Below are positions 1 to 6,566 of a stretch of DNA of 19,969 bases, in pieces. Position numbers and translations under genes: made by a program. The notes beneath the pieces were generated by a model. It did not search any database and was not told the DNA's origin. It was given only the letters and a program-made list of their open reading frames with translations. Positions within the stretch are counted from its first letter, which is position 1. Each line of letters starts with the position of its first letter. The stretch is from Tropicimonas sp047971885 (lineage in GTDB: Bacteria; Pseudomonadota; Alphaproteobacteria; Rhodobacterales; Rhodobacteraceae). The stretch covers positions 1 to 19,969 of the forward strand of contig NZ_JBKEAE010000072.1 in assembly GCF_047971885.1 (NCBI RefSeq). Direction: 5' to 3'.

Positions 1-1
1 G

Positions 2-1060
2 CATCTTCTCTATTCCCGATTCTTCGCCAGGGCGATGGCCCGGACCGGACATCTGCCGGAAACGGCGCGCGAACCCTTCGGCGCGCTGTTCACGCAGGGC
101 ATGGTCACGCATGAAATCTACATGACCCGCGACGACAAGCGCCGACCGGTCTATCACCTGCCCGAGGACGTTTATAAACTACCGGCCTCTGCTTACAGTA
201 CCGGAACGTTAGCAATTTTGAAGTCGGCACTTGAGACGACGGAGTTTCAACAGCGTTGGAATGGATGGTCTGCGTCGCCCAACTTCGATGGGCTTACTGA
301 TTTCGAAGCGAAAGCCAGTCTCGCCTGGAATGCGGATATCGGCGTCGTGGAAGTAGTCCCCTCGGCCAAGATGTCGAAATCCAAGAAGAATGTCGTTGAT
401 CCGGTCGAGATCGTCGGCCGGTACGGCGCCGATACCGCGCGCTGGTTCGTGATGTCCGACAGCCCGCCCGAGCGCGACGTGGAATGGACAACCGCCGGGG
501 CCGAGGCCGCGTTCAAGCATCTGGGCCGGGTCTACCGGATCGCCGACGAGTTGCGCGATGCCGGCGCGCCCGAAGGCGGCGCCGAGGACGAGGCCCTGCT
601 GCGCGCGACGCACCGCGCCATCGCCGGGGTGACCGAGGGGATCGACACCTTCGCCTTCAACACCTCGGTTGCCAGGCTCTACGCTTTCACCAACACGATA
701 GCGAAATCGAATGCCAGCCCCGGGGCGCGGGCGCAGGCGATGCGCGTCATGGCGCAACTCATGTCACCGATGACGCCGCATCTGGCCGAGGAAATCTGGG
801 CGATGCTCGGCGGCGACAGGCTGGTGGCCGAGGCCGGCTGGCCTGTGGCCGACATGGCGATGCTGATCGAGGAAACGGTGACCCTGCCGATCCAGATCAA
901 CGGCAAGCGGCGCGGCGAGATCGAGATCGCGCGCGAGGCCGGCAAGGCGGCGATCGAGGCGATGGTTCTCGACTGTCCGGCGGTGGTCAGGGCGCTGGAC
1001 GGCAAGCCGCCAAAGAAACTGATCGTGGTACCGGGGCGGATCGTCAATGTGGTGGTCTGA
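2..1060 (+). CDS. leuS: Leucyl-tRNA synthetase, C-terminal part (5' end outside window)
   Basis: Class I aminoacyl-tRNA synthetase charging tRNA-Leu in the cytoplasm. The frame is open from base 2, reading HLLYSRFFARAM, a typical LeuRS stretch, so the apparent ATG at 35 is internal and the HIGH half lies upstream of the window. Visible are the FTQGMVTHEIY strand, the KMSKS loop (codons 368–382), GADTARWFVMSDSPPERDVEW, the anticodon-binding helical domain, and the short C-terminal domain starting near LPIQINGKRRGEIE. The gene overlaps lptE by 14 bases. Oddity: between LPEDV and VEVVPSAKMSKS, in the leucine-specific-domain region, there are about 57 residues where alphaproteobacterial LeuRS, as I recall it, has only around ten. 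That stretch is about 50% GC and uses rare codons such as TTA, CTT and TCT. The frame stays open, so the protein may still work. Identity is very secure. Confidence 0.96.
   Translation, partial: HLLYSRFFARAMARTGHLPETAREPFGALFTQGMVTHEIYMTRDDKRRPVYHLPEDVYKLPASAYSTGTLAILKSALETTEFQQRWNGWSASPNFDGLTDFEAKASLAWNADIGVVEVVPSAKMSKSKKNVVDPVEIVGRYGADTARWFVMSDSPPERDVEWTTAGAEAAFKHLGRVYRIADELRDAGAPEGGAEDEALLRATHRAIAGVTEGIDTFAFNTSVARLYAFTNTIAKSNASPGARAQAMRVMAQLMSPMTPHLAEEIWAMLGGDRLVAEAGWPVADMAMLIEETVTLPIQINGKRRGEIEIAREAGKAAIEAMVLDCPAVVRALDGKPPKKLIVVPGRIVNVVV
170..343 (+). other. In-frame low-GC insertion in the LeuRS leucine-specific region
   Basis: This segment encodes about 57 residues that I cannot match to the usual alphaproteobacterial LeuRS. 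It is flanked by normal LeuRS sequence on both sides (LPEDV before, VEVVPSAKMSKS after). Counted over 171–340 it is 50% GC, well below the surrounding gene. It begins at a 10-bp perfect palindrome (170–179) and holds a 6-bp inverted repeat (283–288 with 303–308). Its length keeps the reading frame. The peptide has a probable helix (LAILKSALETTEFQQRW) followed by an aromatic-rich part. The source is unknown; it could be a lineage-specific domain expansion or an inserted foreign fragment. The boundaries are estimates from remembered homologues. Confidence 0.6.
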
Positions 1061-1541
1061 CAGGAGATTCGTCCTTTGCGGGCTGGCCGCGCTTGCGCTT
1101 GCCGGATGCGGTTTCACCCCGGCCTATGCGCCGGGTGGCGTCGGTTCGCGGTTGCAGGGCCGGATCCTGCCCGATGAGCCGCAGACCGTGCAGGCCTTTG
1201 CCTTCGCAAACCAGCTGGAAAATCGCCTCGGTCGGGCGGCCGACGCCCCCTATGCGCTGTCCTACGACATCGACCTCGACGATCAGGGGCTGGCGATCAC
1301 CTCGGATCAGGAGACGCTGCGCTATCACCTGAGCGGTGTTGTCGACTACCGGGTGAGCGACCGCGCAACCGGCGAGGTCCTGACCACGGGGCAGGCCCAG
1401 ACCTTTGCCGCCTATTCGGCGATCGGCACCACGGTCGCCACCCGGGCCGCCGAACGCGACGCGGAAAAGCGGCTGATGGTGATGCTCGCCGACCAGGTGG
1501 TAACGCAGCTTCTGGCCTCCGGAGGACGCTGGTTGCCGTGA
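1047..1541 (+). CDS. lptE: LPS-assembly lipoprotein LptE
   Basis: This is the outer-membrane lipoprotein that plugs and supports the LptD translocon, which inserts lipopolysaccharide into the outer leaflet. The 164-residue product starts with a lipoprotein signal peptide: charged WWSDRR, a hydrophobic run, then lipobox LAGC with the lipidated cysteine at residue 21. The mature part begins GFTPAYAPGG, the typical start of alphaproteobacterial LptE, and continues with a mixed alpha/beta domain containing LSYDIDLDDQGLAI and a conserved YRVSDRATGEVLTTG stretch. The start lies inside the end of leuS (14-base overlap), and the stop overlaps the holA start in GTGA, so leuS–lptE–holA is very probably one operon. 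This order is common in alphaproteobacteria. The identification rests on lipobox, length and context. Confidence 0.9.
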   Translation: MWWSDRRFVLCGLAALALAGCGFTPAYAPGGVGSRLQGRILPDEPQTVQAFAFANQLENRLGRAADAPYALSYDIDLDDQGLAITSDQETLRYHLSGVVDYRVSDRATGEVLTTGQAQTFAAYSAIGTTVATRAAERDAEKRLMVMLADQVVTQLLASGGRWLP

Positions 1542-2569
1542 AGCTCTCGTCCCGCGACGCCGCCACCTTTTTCGCCCGCCCCGATTCGCGCCGGGCGGGG
1601 GTGCTGATACACGGTGCGGATGCGATGCGGGTGGCGCTGAAACGGCAGGATCTGGTCGCCGCGCTGATCGGCCCCGAGGGCGAGGCCGAGATGCGGCTGA
1701 CCCGGATTGCGGCGGGCGATCTTCGCCGCGACCCGGCGCAACTGGGCGATTCGGTGCGGGCGGCAGGCTTCTTTTCCGGCCCCCGCGCTGTTCTGGTGGA
1801 GGATGCGAACGACGGGCATCTTCCGGCAATGGAGACAGCGCTGGCCGACTGGCGCGAGGGCGACGCCACCATCGTCGTCACCGCCGGGGCGCTGAAGGCC
1901 GGTTCGAAACTGCGCAAGCTGTTCGAGGGGCATGCCAACGCGCTGTCGGCCGCGATCTACGACGATCCGATGGGCCGGGGCGAGATCGAGGCGGAGATGA
2001 AACGCAGCGGGCTGGGCGCGGTCGCCCCCGAGGCGATGGCCGATCTTCTGGCGCTCGGGCAGGTACTCGATCCCGGCGATTTCCGCCGCACCCTGGAGAA
2101 ATTCGCGCTCTACAAGCTGGGCGATCCGGCACCGCTTTCGGGCGCGGAAATCGCCGAACTGGCCCCGCAGACGATCGGGGCGGCAACCGACGATCTGCTT
2201 CATGCGGTCGCCGAGGGCCGTGCCGGCGATGTCGGACAACTGATGCAGCGGCTTGCCGGGCAGGGCGAGGCACCGGTGAGCCTCGTCATCGCCGCCTCGC
2301 GCCATTTCCGGGCGCTTCACGCTGCGGCCTGCGACGGCAACGGGCCTGCCGCCGGGCTGGCGCGCCAGCGGCCGCCGGTTTTCGGCCAGCGCCGCGACCG
2401 GATGGCCCGGCAGGCCGAAAGCTGGGGCCGCGACCGGCTCGAAAGGGCGCTGCCGCTTCTGCTGGACACCGATCTCGCACTGCGCTCGGCCGGGCAGACC
2501 GCCCCCCAGATGGCACTGGTCGAACGGCTGTTCATCCGTCTTGCGATGCTCAGGGGCGCGCGTATCTGA
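1538..2569 (+). CDS. holA: DNA polymerase III, delta subunit
   Basis: This is the delta subunit of the DNA polymerase III clamp loader, which opens the beta sliding clamp during loading at primed sites. The protein has 343 residues, the usual length of the family. The N-terminal region (KLSSRDAATFFARPD, then VLIHGADAMRVALKRQDLV) corresponds to the degenerate AAA+ fold. It is followed by the VTAGALKAGSKLRKLFE segment and a helical C-terminal collar domain (VSLVIAASRHFRALHAA, then ALVERLFIRLAMLR). The start is a GTG that shares GTGA with the lptE stop; GGAGG at 1521–1525 is a suitable ribosome binding site. It closes the leuS–lptE–holA cluster. Confidence 0.93.
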   Translation: MKLSSRDAATFFARPDSRRAGVLIHGADAMRVALKRQDLVAALIGPEGEAEMRLTRIAAGDLRRDPAQLGDSVRAAGFFSGPRAVLVEDANDGHLPAMETALADWREGDATIVVTAGALKAGSKLRKLFEGHANALSAAIYDDPMGRGEIEAEMKRSGLGAVAPEAMADLLALGQVLDPGDFRRTLEKFALYKLGDPAPLSGAEIAELAPQTIGAATDDLLHAVAEGRAGDVGQLMQRLAGQGEAPVSLVIAASRHFRALHAAACDGNGPAAGLARQRPPVFGQRRDRMARQAESWGRDRLERALPLLLDTDLALRSAGQTAPQMALVERLFIRLAMLRGARI

Positions 2570-2625
2570 TCCCCCTTTATCTTTCGCCCCGCCCATGACA
2601 GCCTGCCGCCAGCAGGGAGGAAATC

Positions 2626-3213
2626 ATGTACACCGTGATAGGGAGCGTCGACAGCCGCGCCTTGCGTGTGCTGTGGATGCTCGAGGAACTGGGCGCGGAA
2701 TACCAGCATGTGGCGGCGGCGCCCCGGTCCGACGACGTCATCGCCTTCAATCCGGCCGGCAAGGTGCCGGTACTGGTGGTCGATGATACGCCGGTAACCG
2801 ATTCGACCGCGATCCTGGCCTATCTGGCCGACCGGCACCGAAGGCTGACCTTTGCCGCCGGAACGCTGGACCGGGCACGTCAGGACAGCATGACCCAGTT
2901 CCTGCTTGACGAATTCGACGCGGCGCTGTGGATGGCGGCGCGGCACAGTTTCGTTCTGCCCGAAGAACTGCGCGCGGCGTCGATCAAGAAAAGCCTGAAA
3001 TGGGAATTCACCCGCAGTCAGAGGGTGCTAGCCAGCCGCATGGCCGACGGCCCCTACCTGATGGGCGCCGAGATGACCGTGCCCGACATCATCCTGACCC
3101 ATTGCGGCGACTGGGCCCGGGCGGCGCGCTTCCCGATCACCGAGCCCCGGCTGGCCGATTACCTGACACGCATGTCCCGCCGCCCGGCGCTGCTGCGCGC
3201 GCTGTCACGCTGA
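2626..3213 (+). CDS. Glutathione S-transferase family protein
   Basis: A soluble protein of 195 residues with the two-domain GST layout. The N-terminal thioredoxin fold (about 1–75) holds YTVIGSVDSRALRVLWMLEE with a Ser-Arg pair where the catalytic Ser/Cys usually sits. It continues with the cis-proline motif GKVPVL and the glutathione-binding DSTAI. The C-terminal helical domain includes MTVPDIILTHCGDWA, a form of the conserved N-capping/hydrophobic-staple motif. GGGAGGAA just upstream is a strong ribosome binding site. It lies 56 bases after holA, so it may or may not be cotranscribed. Its end overlaps the stop of the opposite-strand flavoprotein gene by 9 bases. The substrate cannot be told from sequence; glutathione-dependent detoxification or disulfide reduction is the family expectation. 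Confidence 0.88.
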   Translation: MYTVIGSVDSRALRVLWMLEELGAEYQHVAAAPRSDDVIAFNPAGKVPVLVVDDTPVTDSTAILAYLADRHRRLTFAAGTLDRARQDSMTQFLLDEFDAALWMAARHSFVLPEELRAASIKKSLKWEFTRSQRVLASRMADGPYLMGAEMTVPDIILTHCGDWARAARFPITEPRLADYLTRMSRRPALLRALSR

Positions 3214-4395
3214 GCGGCCGGGTACCGCCGCAGCCTGTCTGCCCGCCCAGCGGCCCGTCGCCAGACAGCCGGTCAGAAGATAGCCGCCGGTCGGGGCCTC
3301 CCAGTCGAGCATTTCGCCGGCCACGAACACATCCGGACGGATACGCAGCGCCAGGCGCCCGTCCAGCGCCGGCCACATCACACCTCCGGCGGTCGAAATG
3401 GCTTCGTCGAGCGGCCCGAGCCCCCGGTGGACAAGATCGAGCCCCTTGATCCGCGCGGCAAGCGCGCCGGCATCGTCCGGCAGGGGGCGGCCGAATTCCA
3501 TCAGCAGGGCCGTCTTGACCGGATCGAGCCGCAGCGCCCTGCGCAGGTGGTTGGCAAGGCTCTGGCGCCCACGCGGGCGCGCCAGCTTTCCGGCAACCTT
3601 GTCACGCGTCCAGTCGGGCAACAGATCGAGCCGCAGCGGCGCCCCCTCGCGCAGCGCCCGCGACAGCGCATAGATGCCGCCGCCCTCCAGTCCGCGCGCC
3701 GAAATCACCGCCTCGCCCCGGCTTTCCAATCCCCCGGCGCTCATGCGAACCCCCTTGAGCGGCTGACCGAACTGCGCCTGCATATGCGCCGACCAGCCGA
3801 TGCAGAGCCCCGCATTCGCCGGCCGGAACGGGGCAATGGGGATGCCTTCGGCGGCCAGTATCCCCGCCCAGGCGCCATCGGAGCCAAGCCGCGACCAGCT
3901 TGCCCCGCCAAGCGCCAGCACCGTCACCCCCGCCTGCATCGCCATGGGTCCTTCGGGCGTATCGAAACGGGCCGCCGCGCCCTCCCATCCGGTCCAGCGC
4001 CAGCGACGGCGCAACGAAACCCCGCCCTGCCCGAGCCGTGCCGCCCAGGCGCGCAGCAGGGGCGATGCCTTCATGGCGCGCGGAAAGACCCGCCCGGTCG
4101 ACCCGGTAAAGACCGGCTGGCCCAGCCCCCCGGCCCAGTCGCGGACCTGTTGTGGCCCGAAGGCGGACAGCATCGGCCGCAGCGGTTCGGCGGCCTCGGC
4201 ATAGCTGGCGAGAAAGTCCCCGAACGGCTGGTCCCGTGTCAGGTTCAGCCCGGACTTGCCCGCCATCAGCAGCTTGCGCCCGATGGAGGGCATCGCCTCG
4301 GCCACGACCACGGCGCGGCCGGCATCCGACAGCGCCTCGGCCGCCATCAGGCCGGCCGGCCCGGCGCCAATGACCAGTGCCTCGACCCGTTCCAT
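3205..4395 (-). CDS. FAD-dependent oxidoreductase, BaiN/HI0933-type (TIGR03862-like)
   Basis: Predicted cytoplasmic flavoprotein of 396 residues. The N-terminus is a Rossmann dinucleotide-binding motif (EALVIGAGPAGLMAAEAL, glycines about 10–15) followed by GRKLLMAGKSGLNLT, the form of the GRK…GxxNxT signature seen in the HI0933 family. The C-terminus has a second FAD contact, DVFVAGEMLDWEAPTGGYLL. I set the start at 4395 because the FAD motif then begins at the usual distance and GGAGAGGTG lies directly upstream; an earlier in-frame start (4521) would add an arginine/glycine-rich tail that also overlaps the divergent HNH gene. The reaction catalysed is not established for this subfamily. The gene converges on and slightly overlaps the GST gene. 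Confidence 0.87.
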   Translation of the reverse strand: MERVEALVIGAGPAGLMAAEALSDAGRAVVVAEAMPSIGRKLLMAGKSGLNLTRDQPFGDFLASYAEAAEPLRPMLSAFGPQQVRDWAGGLGQPVFTGSTGRVFPRAMKASPLLRAWAARLGQGGVSLRRRWRWTGWEGAAARFDTPEGPMAMQAGVTVLALGGASWSRLGSDGAWAGILAAEGIPIAPFRPANAGLCIGWSAHMQAQFGQPLKGVRMSAGGLESRGEAVISARGLEGGGIYALSRALREGAPLRLDLLPDWTRDKVAGKLARPRGRQSLANHLRRALRLDPVKTALLMEFGRPLPDDAGALAARIKGLDLVHRGLGPLDEAISTAGGVMWPALDGRLALRIRPDVFVAGEMLDWEAPTGGYLLTGCLATGRWAGRQAAAVPGRSA

Positions 4396-4439
4396 CACCT
4401 CTCCTTGCGCGCCGCGCCCGGCCATCCCATTCTCTGCCA

Positions 4440-4739
4440 ATGTCCGATGACACCCCGGTCTGCCCCCTCTGCGGCCGCCCGATCCCGCCGGGCGCGCCGC
4501 AAAGCCAGCATCACCTGACACCGAAGCTGCGCGGCGGCAAGGGCGGGCCTGTCGTGCTGTTGCACCAGATCTGCCACAACGCCATTCACGCCCGCCTGAC
4601 CGAAACCGAAATCGCCCGGCATTATCCGACCATCACGGCGCTGCGCGCCCATCCCGGACTGGCGGAGTTCGTCCATTGGGTGGCGCGCAAACCGCCCGGC
4701 TTCCATGCGCCCACGGCCGGGCCGCGACGCAAACGATAG
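4440..4739 (+). CDS. Small HNH endonuclease-fold protein
   Basis: The 99-residue product has the elements of a beta-beta-alpha-metal (HNH) fold: a CPLC zinc pair (residues 8 and 11), QHHL with the catalytic His (24–25), and CHNAIH (45–50) with the second cysteine/histidine set and the asparagine. The tail is basic (GPRRKR). Such free-standing small HNH proteins are common in alphaproteobacterial chromosomes, with no established role; a nicking or repair-related nuclease is possible. The start at 4440 was chosen because the domain begins right after it; the open frame extends upstream to 4377, over the 5' end of the divergent flavoprotein gene. No good ribosome binding site is visible, so the start is less certain than the identity. 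No phage or restriction genes lie nearby. Confidence 0.8.
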   Translation: MSDDTPVCPLCGRPIPPGAPQSQHHLTPKLRGGKGGPVVLLHQICHNAIHARLTETEIARHYPTITALRAHPGLAEFVHWVARKPPGFHAPTAGPRRKR

Positions 4740-5055
4740 CTTATCATGCCAACGATCCTGAAGAACGACCCGTATTCGCGTCCGAACGAAGGTGTCGAGC
4801 CCATTGTAACGGTACCCAACTGGCATGCCGGAGGGCGGTGCACGTCTGCCGGGTGGGCGCGCAATGCTTGTGGTCTTCACTTCATGCCTGCCACGAACCT
4901 CCAACGTTCGGGCGCGCGGTGAGGTCGCAAGGCGCCCGCCCGAGGGAGCGGACGGGCGCCGCCCGGGCCGCTTGCGCGGCTGTTCCGGGCGAAGGGAAGG
5001 GAAAAAAGCCCGCATTGACGACCATTGCGAACACTCGGTCCGCGTGGCCGTGGTG
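4740..5055. other. Gene-poor gap between convergent genes, with one GC-rich hairpin
   Basis: About 315 bases between the HNH gene and the crotonase-type gene, which point towards each other. I find no convincing coding region. The first 90 bases are about 54% GC, lower than the neighbours, and contain short palindromes (GGTACC, GGCATGCC). The rest is GC-rich. At 4931–4960 there is an inverted repeat GGCGCCCG…CGGGCGCC with a 14-base loop and no T run after it on either strand. A run of six A at about 5003 would be a T run for minus-strand transcripts, but I see no proper stem before it. I found no match to tmRNA, RNase P or SRP RNA signatures, and no convincing 6S RNA. Confidence 0.5.
4931..4960. 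repeat. Inverted repeat (8-bp arms, 14-base loop)
   Basis: GGCGCCCG (4931–4938) pairs perfectly with CGGGCGCC (4953–4960). It sits midway between two convergent genes and could slow or end transcription from either side, but the T tract of an intrinsic terminator is missing. Its function is unknown. Confidence 0.45.
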
Positions 5056-5673
5056 TCAGTCCGGGATCATTCCCTTGATGCCGCACCGGATATCTGGCGG
5101 CGCGGAAACGGCCGCGCCGGTCAGTTCGGCCACTGTCTCCGCCAGCGCCCCCGGCGCAACGATACGGTCCACCAGCCCCCAGCCATACGCCGTTTCGGCG
5201 TCGAGCTTCTGCCCGGCCATCAGGATCATCCGCGTCCGGGCCGGGCCGACCAGCCGCGCCATCCGCACCGGATCGGAGGGCTGGGGCAGAAAACCCAGCT
5301 TCATCACCGGATAGAAGAAGTGAGCTTCCGGCACGGCAAGCCGCAGATCGCAGGCCAGCACCATGCCAAAGGCCCCGCCGGCCAGCGTGCCGTTGAGCGC
5401 CGCGACCGTCAGACAGGGCAGAGCGGCGATGCGGGCCGACAGCAACTCCCAGATCGGATCGGTGGCAAGGCCGGCCCGCGCCTCGTCGAGGTCGGCGCCG
5501 GCCGAGAACACCGTACCCGCACCGGTCAGAACGAGACCGGCGACACCCGCCTCCCCGGCTTCGCCGGCCGCAGCCTCGATCGCGACCAGCATGTCGCGGG
5601 TCAGCGAATTGGCCTTGTCGGGGCGGTTGAGGCGCAGGGTCCAGACGGGGCCGGCACGGTCGACCTCGATCAT
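5056..5673 (-). CDS. Enoyl-CoA hydratase/isomerase (crotonase) family protein, short and lacking catalytic Glu
   Basis: Crotonase-fold protein of 205 residues; the family usually has about 255–260. Visible are the N-terminal LRLNRPDKANSL, the first oxyanion-hole strand VFSAGADLDEA (residues 55–65), and the second, AALNGTLAGGAFGMVLACDLRLA (about 91–113). The C-terminal helices that normally form trimer contacts are mostly absent. The two glutamates that act in water addition (Glu144 and Glu164 in rat crotonase) align by eye with Gly103 and Val123, so a normal hydratase reaction is unlikely; another acyl-CoA reaction or a binding role is possible. The ATG overlaps the upstream SDR stop in ATGA, so the two genes are translationally coupled. 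The substrate is unknown. Confidence 0.85.
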   Translation of the reverse strand: MIEVDRAGPVWTLRLNRPDKANSLTRDMLVAIEAAAGEAGEAGVAGLVLTGAGTVFSAGADLDEARAGLATDPIWELLSARIAALPCLTVAALNGTLAGGAFGMVLACDLRLAVPEAHFFYPVMKLGFLPQPSDPVRMARLVGPARTRMILMAGQKLDAETAYGWGLVDRIVAPGALAETVAELTGAAVSAPPDIRCGIKGMIPD

Positions 5674-6425
5674 CCGCTCAGCCCGACCCGGATGCGGATC
5701 TCCTCCTCGCGCAAGGCAACCTCCTGACCGAGAAATTCGTCGGCCTCGATGCCGCACATCCACAGAAGCACACGCGCCGGCCATTCCGGCGGCAGATGAT
5801 CGGACCAGTCCAGCTTGCTCACCGGGTTGATGCCGCTGTCCCGAACGGCCCGCTGCATGTCGGTCTGGACCGTTCCCGGCGACAGGCCCATGGCGCGGAT
5901 CCCCAGATGGGCGTATTCCTTGTCGACACAACGGGTCAGCATCGCCGCCCCGGCCTTGGCGGCGCAATAGGCGCTCCACGCCTCGACCGGGCCGTGCGCC
6001 GCGCCGGAACTGACCGACAGGATGGTGCCGCCGCCCTGCGCAAGCATGACCGGCAGCGCCGCCCGCATGCCGTGAAACACGCCCTTGAGATCGACGTCGA
6101 TATTGTGGCCCCAGGCCTCGGGATCGGCCTCGGCCAGGTGGGCGATTGGCTCGATCACCCCGGCGTTGTTGATCAGCACGTCGAGCGAGCCGAAGGTCTC
6201 GCGCGTTGCCTTGACGGCGTTCTCGATCTCCCAGTAGCGGCTGACCTCGCAGGGAATCGCCAGCGCCGGGGCGCCAAGCTCTCCGGCAAGATCGTTCAGA
6301 TCCTCGCCCCCGCGCGACACCAGCGCAACATTCGCGCCGGCCTCGACAAAGACGCGCGCCGTTGCCGCGCCGATTCCCCGGCTTGCCCCGGTGATCAGAG
6401 CCACTTTTCCGGCCATGTCAGTCAT
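5670..6425 (-). CDS. Short-chain dehydrogenase/reductase (SDR)
   Basis: Classical SDR of 251 residues, the normal length. The NAD(P)-binding motif is TGASRGIGAA (12–21), followed by LINNAG (84–89) stabilising the central sheet. The catalytic residues lie in ILSVSSGAAHG (Ser near 139–140) and YCAAKAG (Tyr153, Lys157). After the active site come LGIRAMGLSPGTVQTDM, the usual cofactor-loop region, and a C-terminus rich in acidic and arginine residues. It probably oxidises or reduces a hydroxy/keto substrate in the cytoplasm; the coupled crotonase-fold gene suggests a CoA-linked or short-chain compound, but the substrate cannot be read from sequence. It is the first gene of a two-gene minus-strand unit and is divergent from the DUF2125 genes. 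A purine-rich AGGGGG precedes the ATG. Confidence 0.9.
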   Translation of the reverse strand: MTDMAGKVALITGASRGIGAATARVFVEAGANVALVSRGGEDLNDLAGELGAPALAIPCEVSRYWEIENAVKATRETFGSLDVLINNAGVIEPIAHLAEADPEAWGHNIDVDLKGVFHGMRAALPVMLAQGGGTILSVSSGAAHGPVEAWSAYCAAKAGAAMLTRCVDKEYAHLGIRAMGLSPGTVQTDMQRAVRDSGINPVSKLDWSDHLPPEWPARVLLWMCGIEADEFLGQEVALREEEIRIRVGLSG

Positions 6426-6488
6426 CGCAACCCCCTTCGGTCCCTTGCGACTACGAATGCCGGTTTTTCGCCGGCGAAGAAAGAGGCT

Positions 6489-6516
6489 TTGGCAGCGCCA
6501 CCGGACGCGGTATGGC
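6489..6516 (+). promoter_or_regulatory. Candidate housekeeping promoter for the DUF2125 pair
   Basis: TTGGCA (6489–6494), a 16-base spacer and TATGGC (6511–6516) resemble a sigma-70-type promoter in the divergent gap between the SDR gene and the first DUF2125 gene. It is the best candidate I see in this stretch, found by eye only. Confidence 0.35.
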
Positions 6517-6566
6517 TCGGGCGGGCGCCTCGCGCGGCCCGGACAGGCAGAGGGGGCGGCGACAGG

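Noticed and set aside
170..343. Intein or group I/II intron in leuS
   Set aside because: At about 170 bases it is far too short for either, has no splicing motifs, and is simply read through in frame. A Rickettsia-type palindromic element was also considered, but no long internal palindrome is present.
484..1332. A 282-codon plus-strand open frame crossing the leuS/lptE junction
   Set aside because: Arg/Gly-rich shadow in a second frame; leuS and lptE in their own frames are conserved and recognisable.
3427..4518. A 363-codon plus-strand open frame opposite the flavoprotein gene
   Set aside because: The translation is low-complexity and has no motif; the minus-strand frame has a clear FAD-binding protein with a good ribosome binding site.
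5003..5008. Intrinsic terminator for the crotonase-type gene (T run on the minus strand)
   Set aside because: The six-base T run is present, but the bases before it do not form a convincing stem.
4740..5055. A structured RNA gene such as 6S RNA
   Set aside because: A GTTCGCAA-like string and a hairpin caught my eye, but I could not fold a closing stem and central bubble, and the typical genomic neighbour of 6S RNA is absent.
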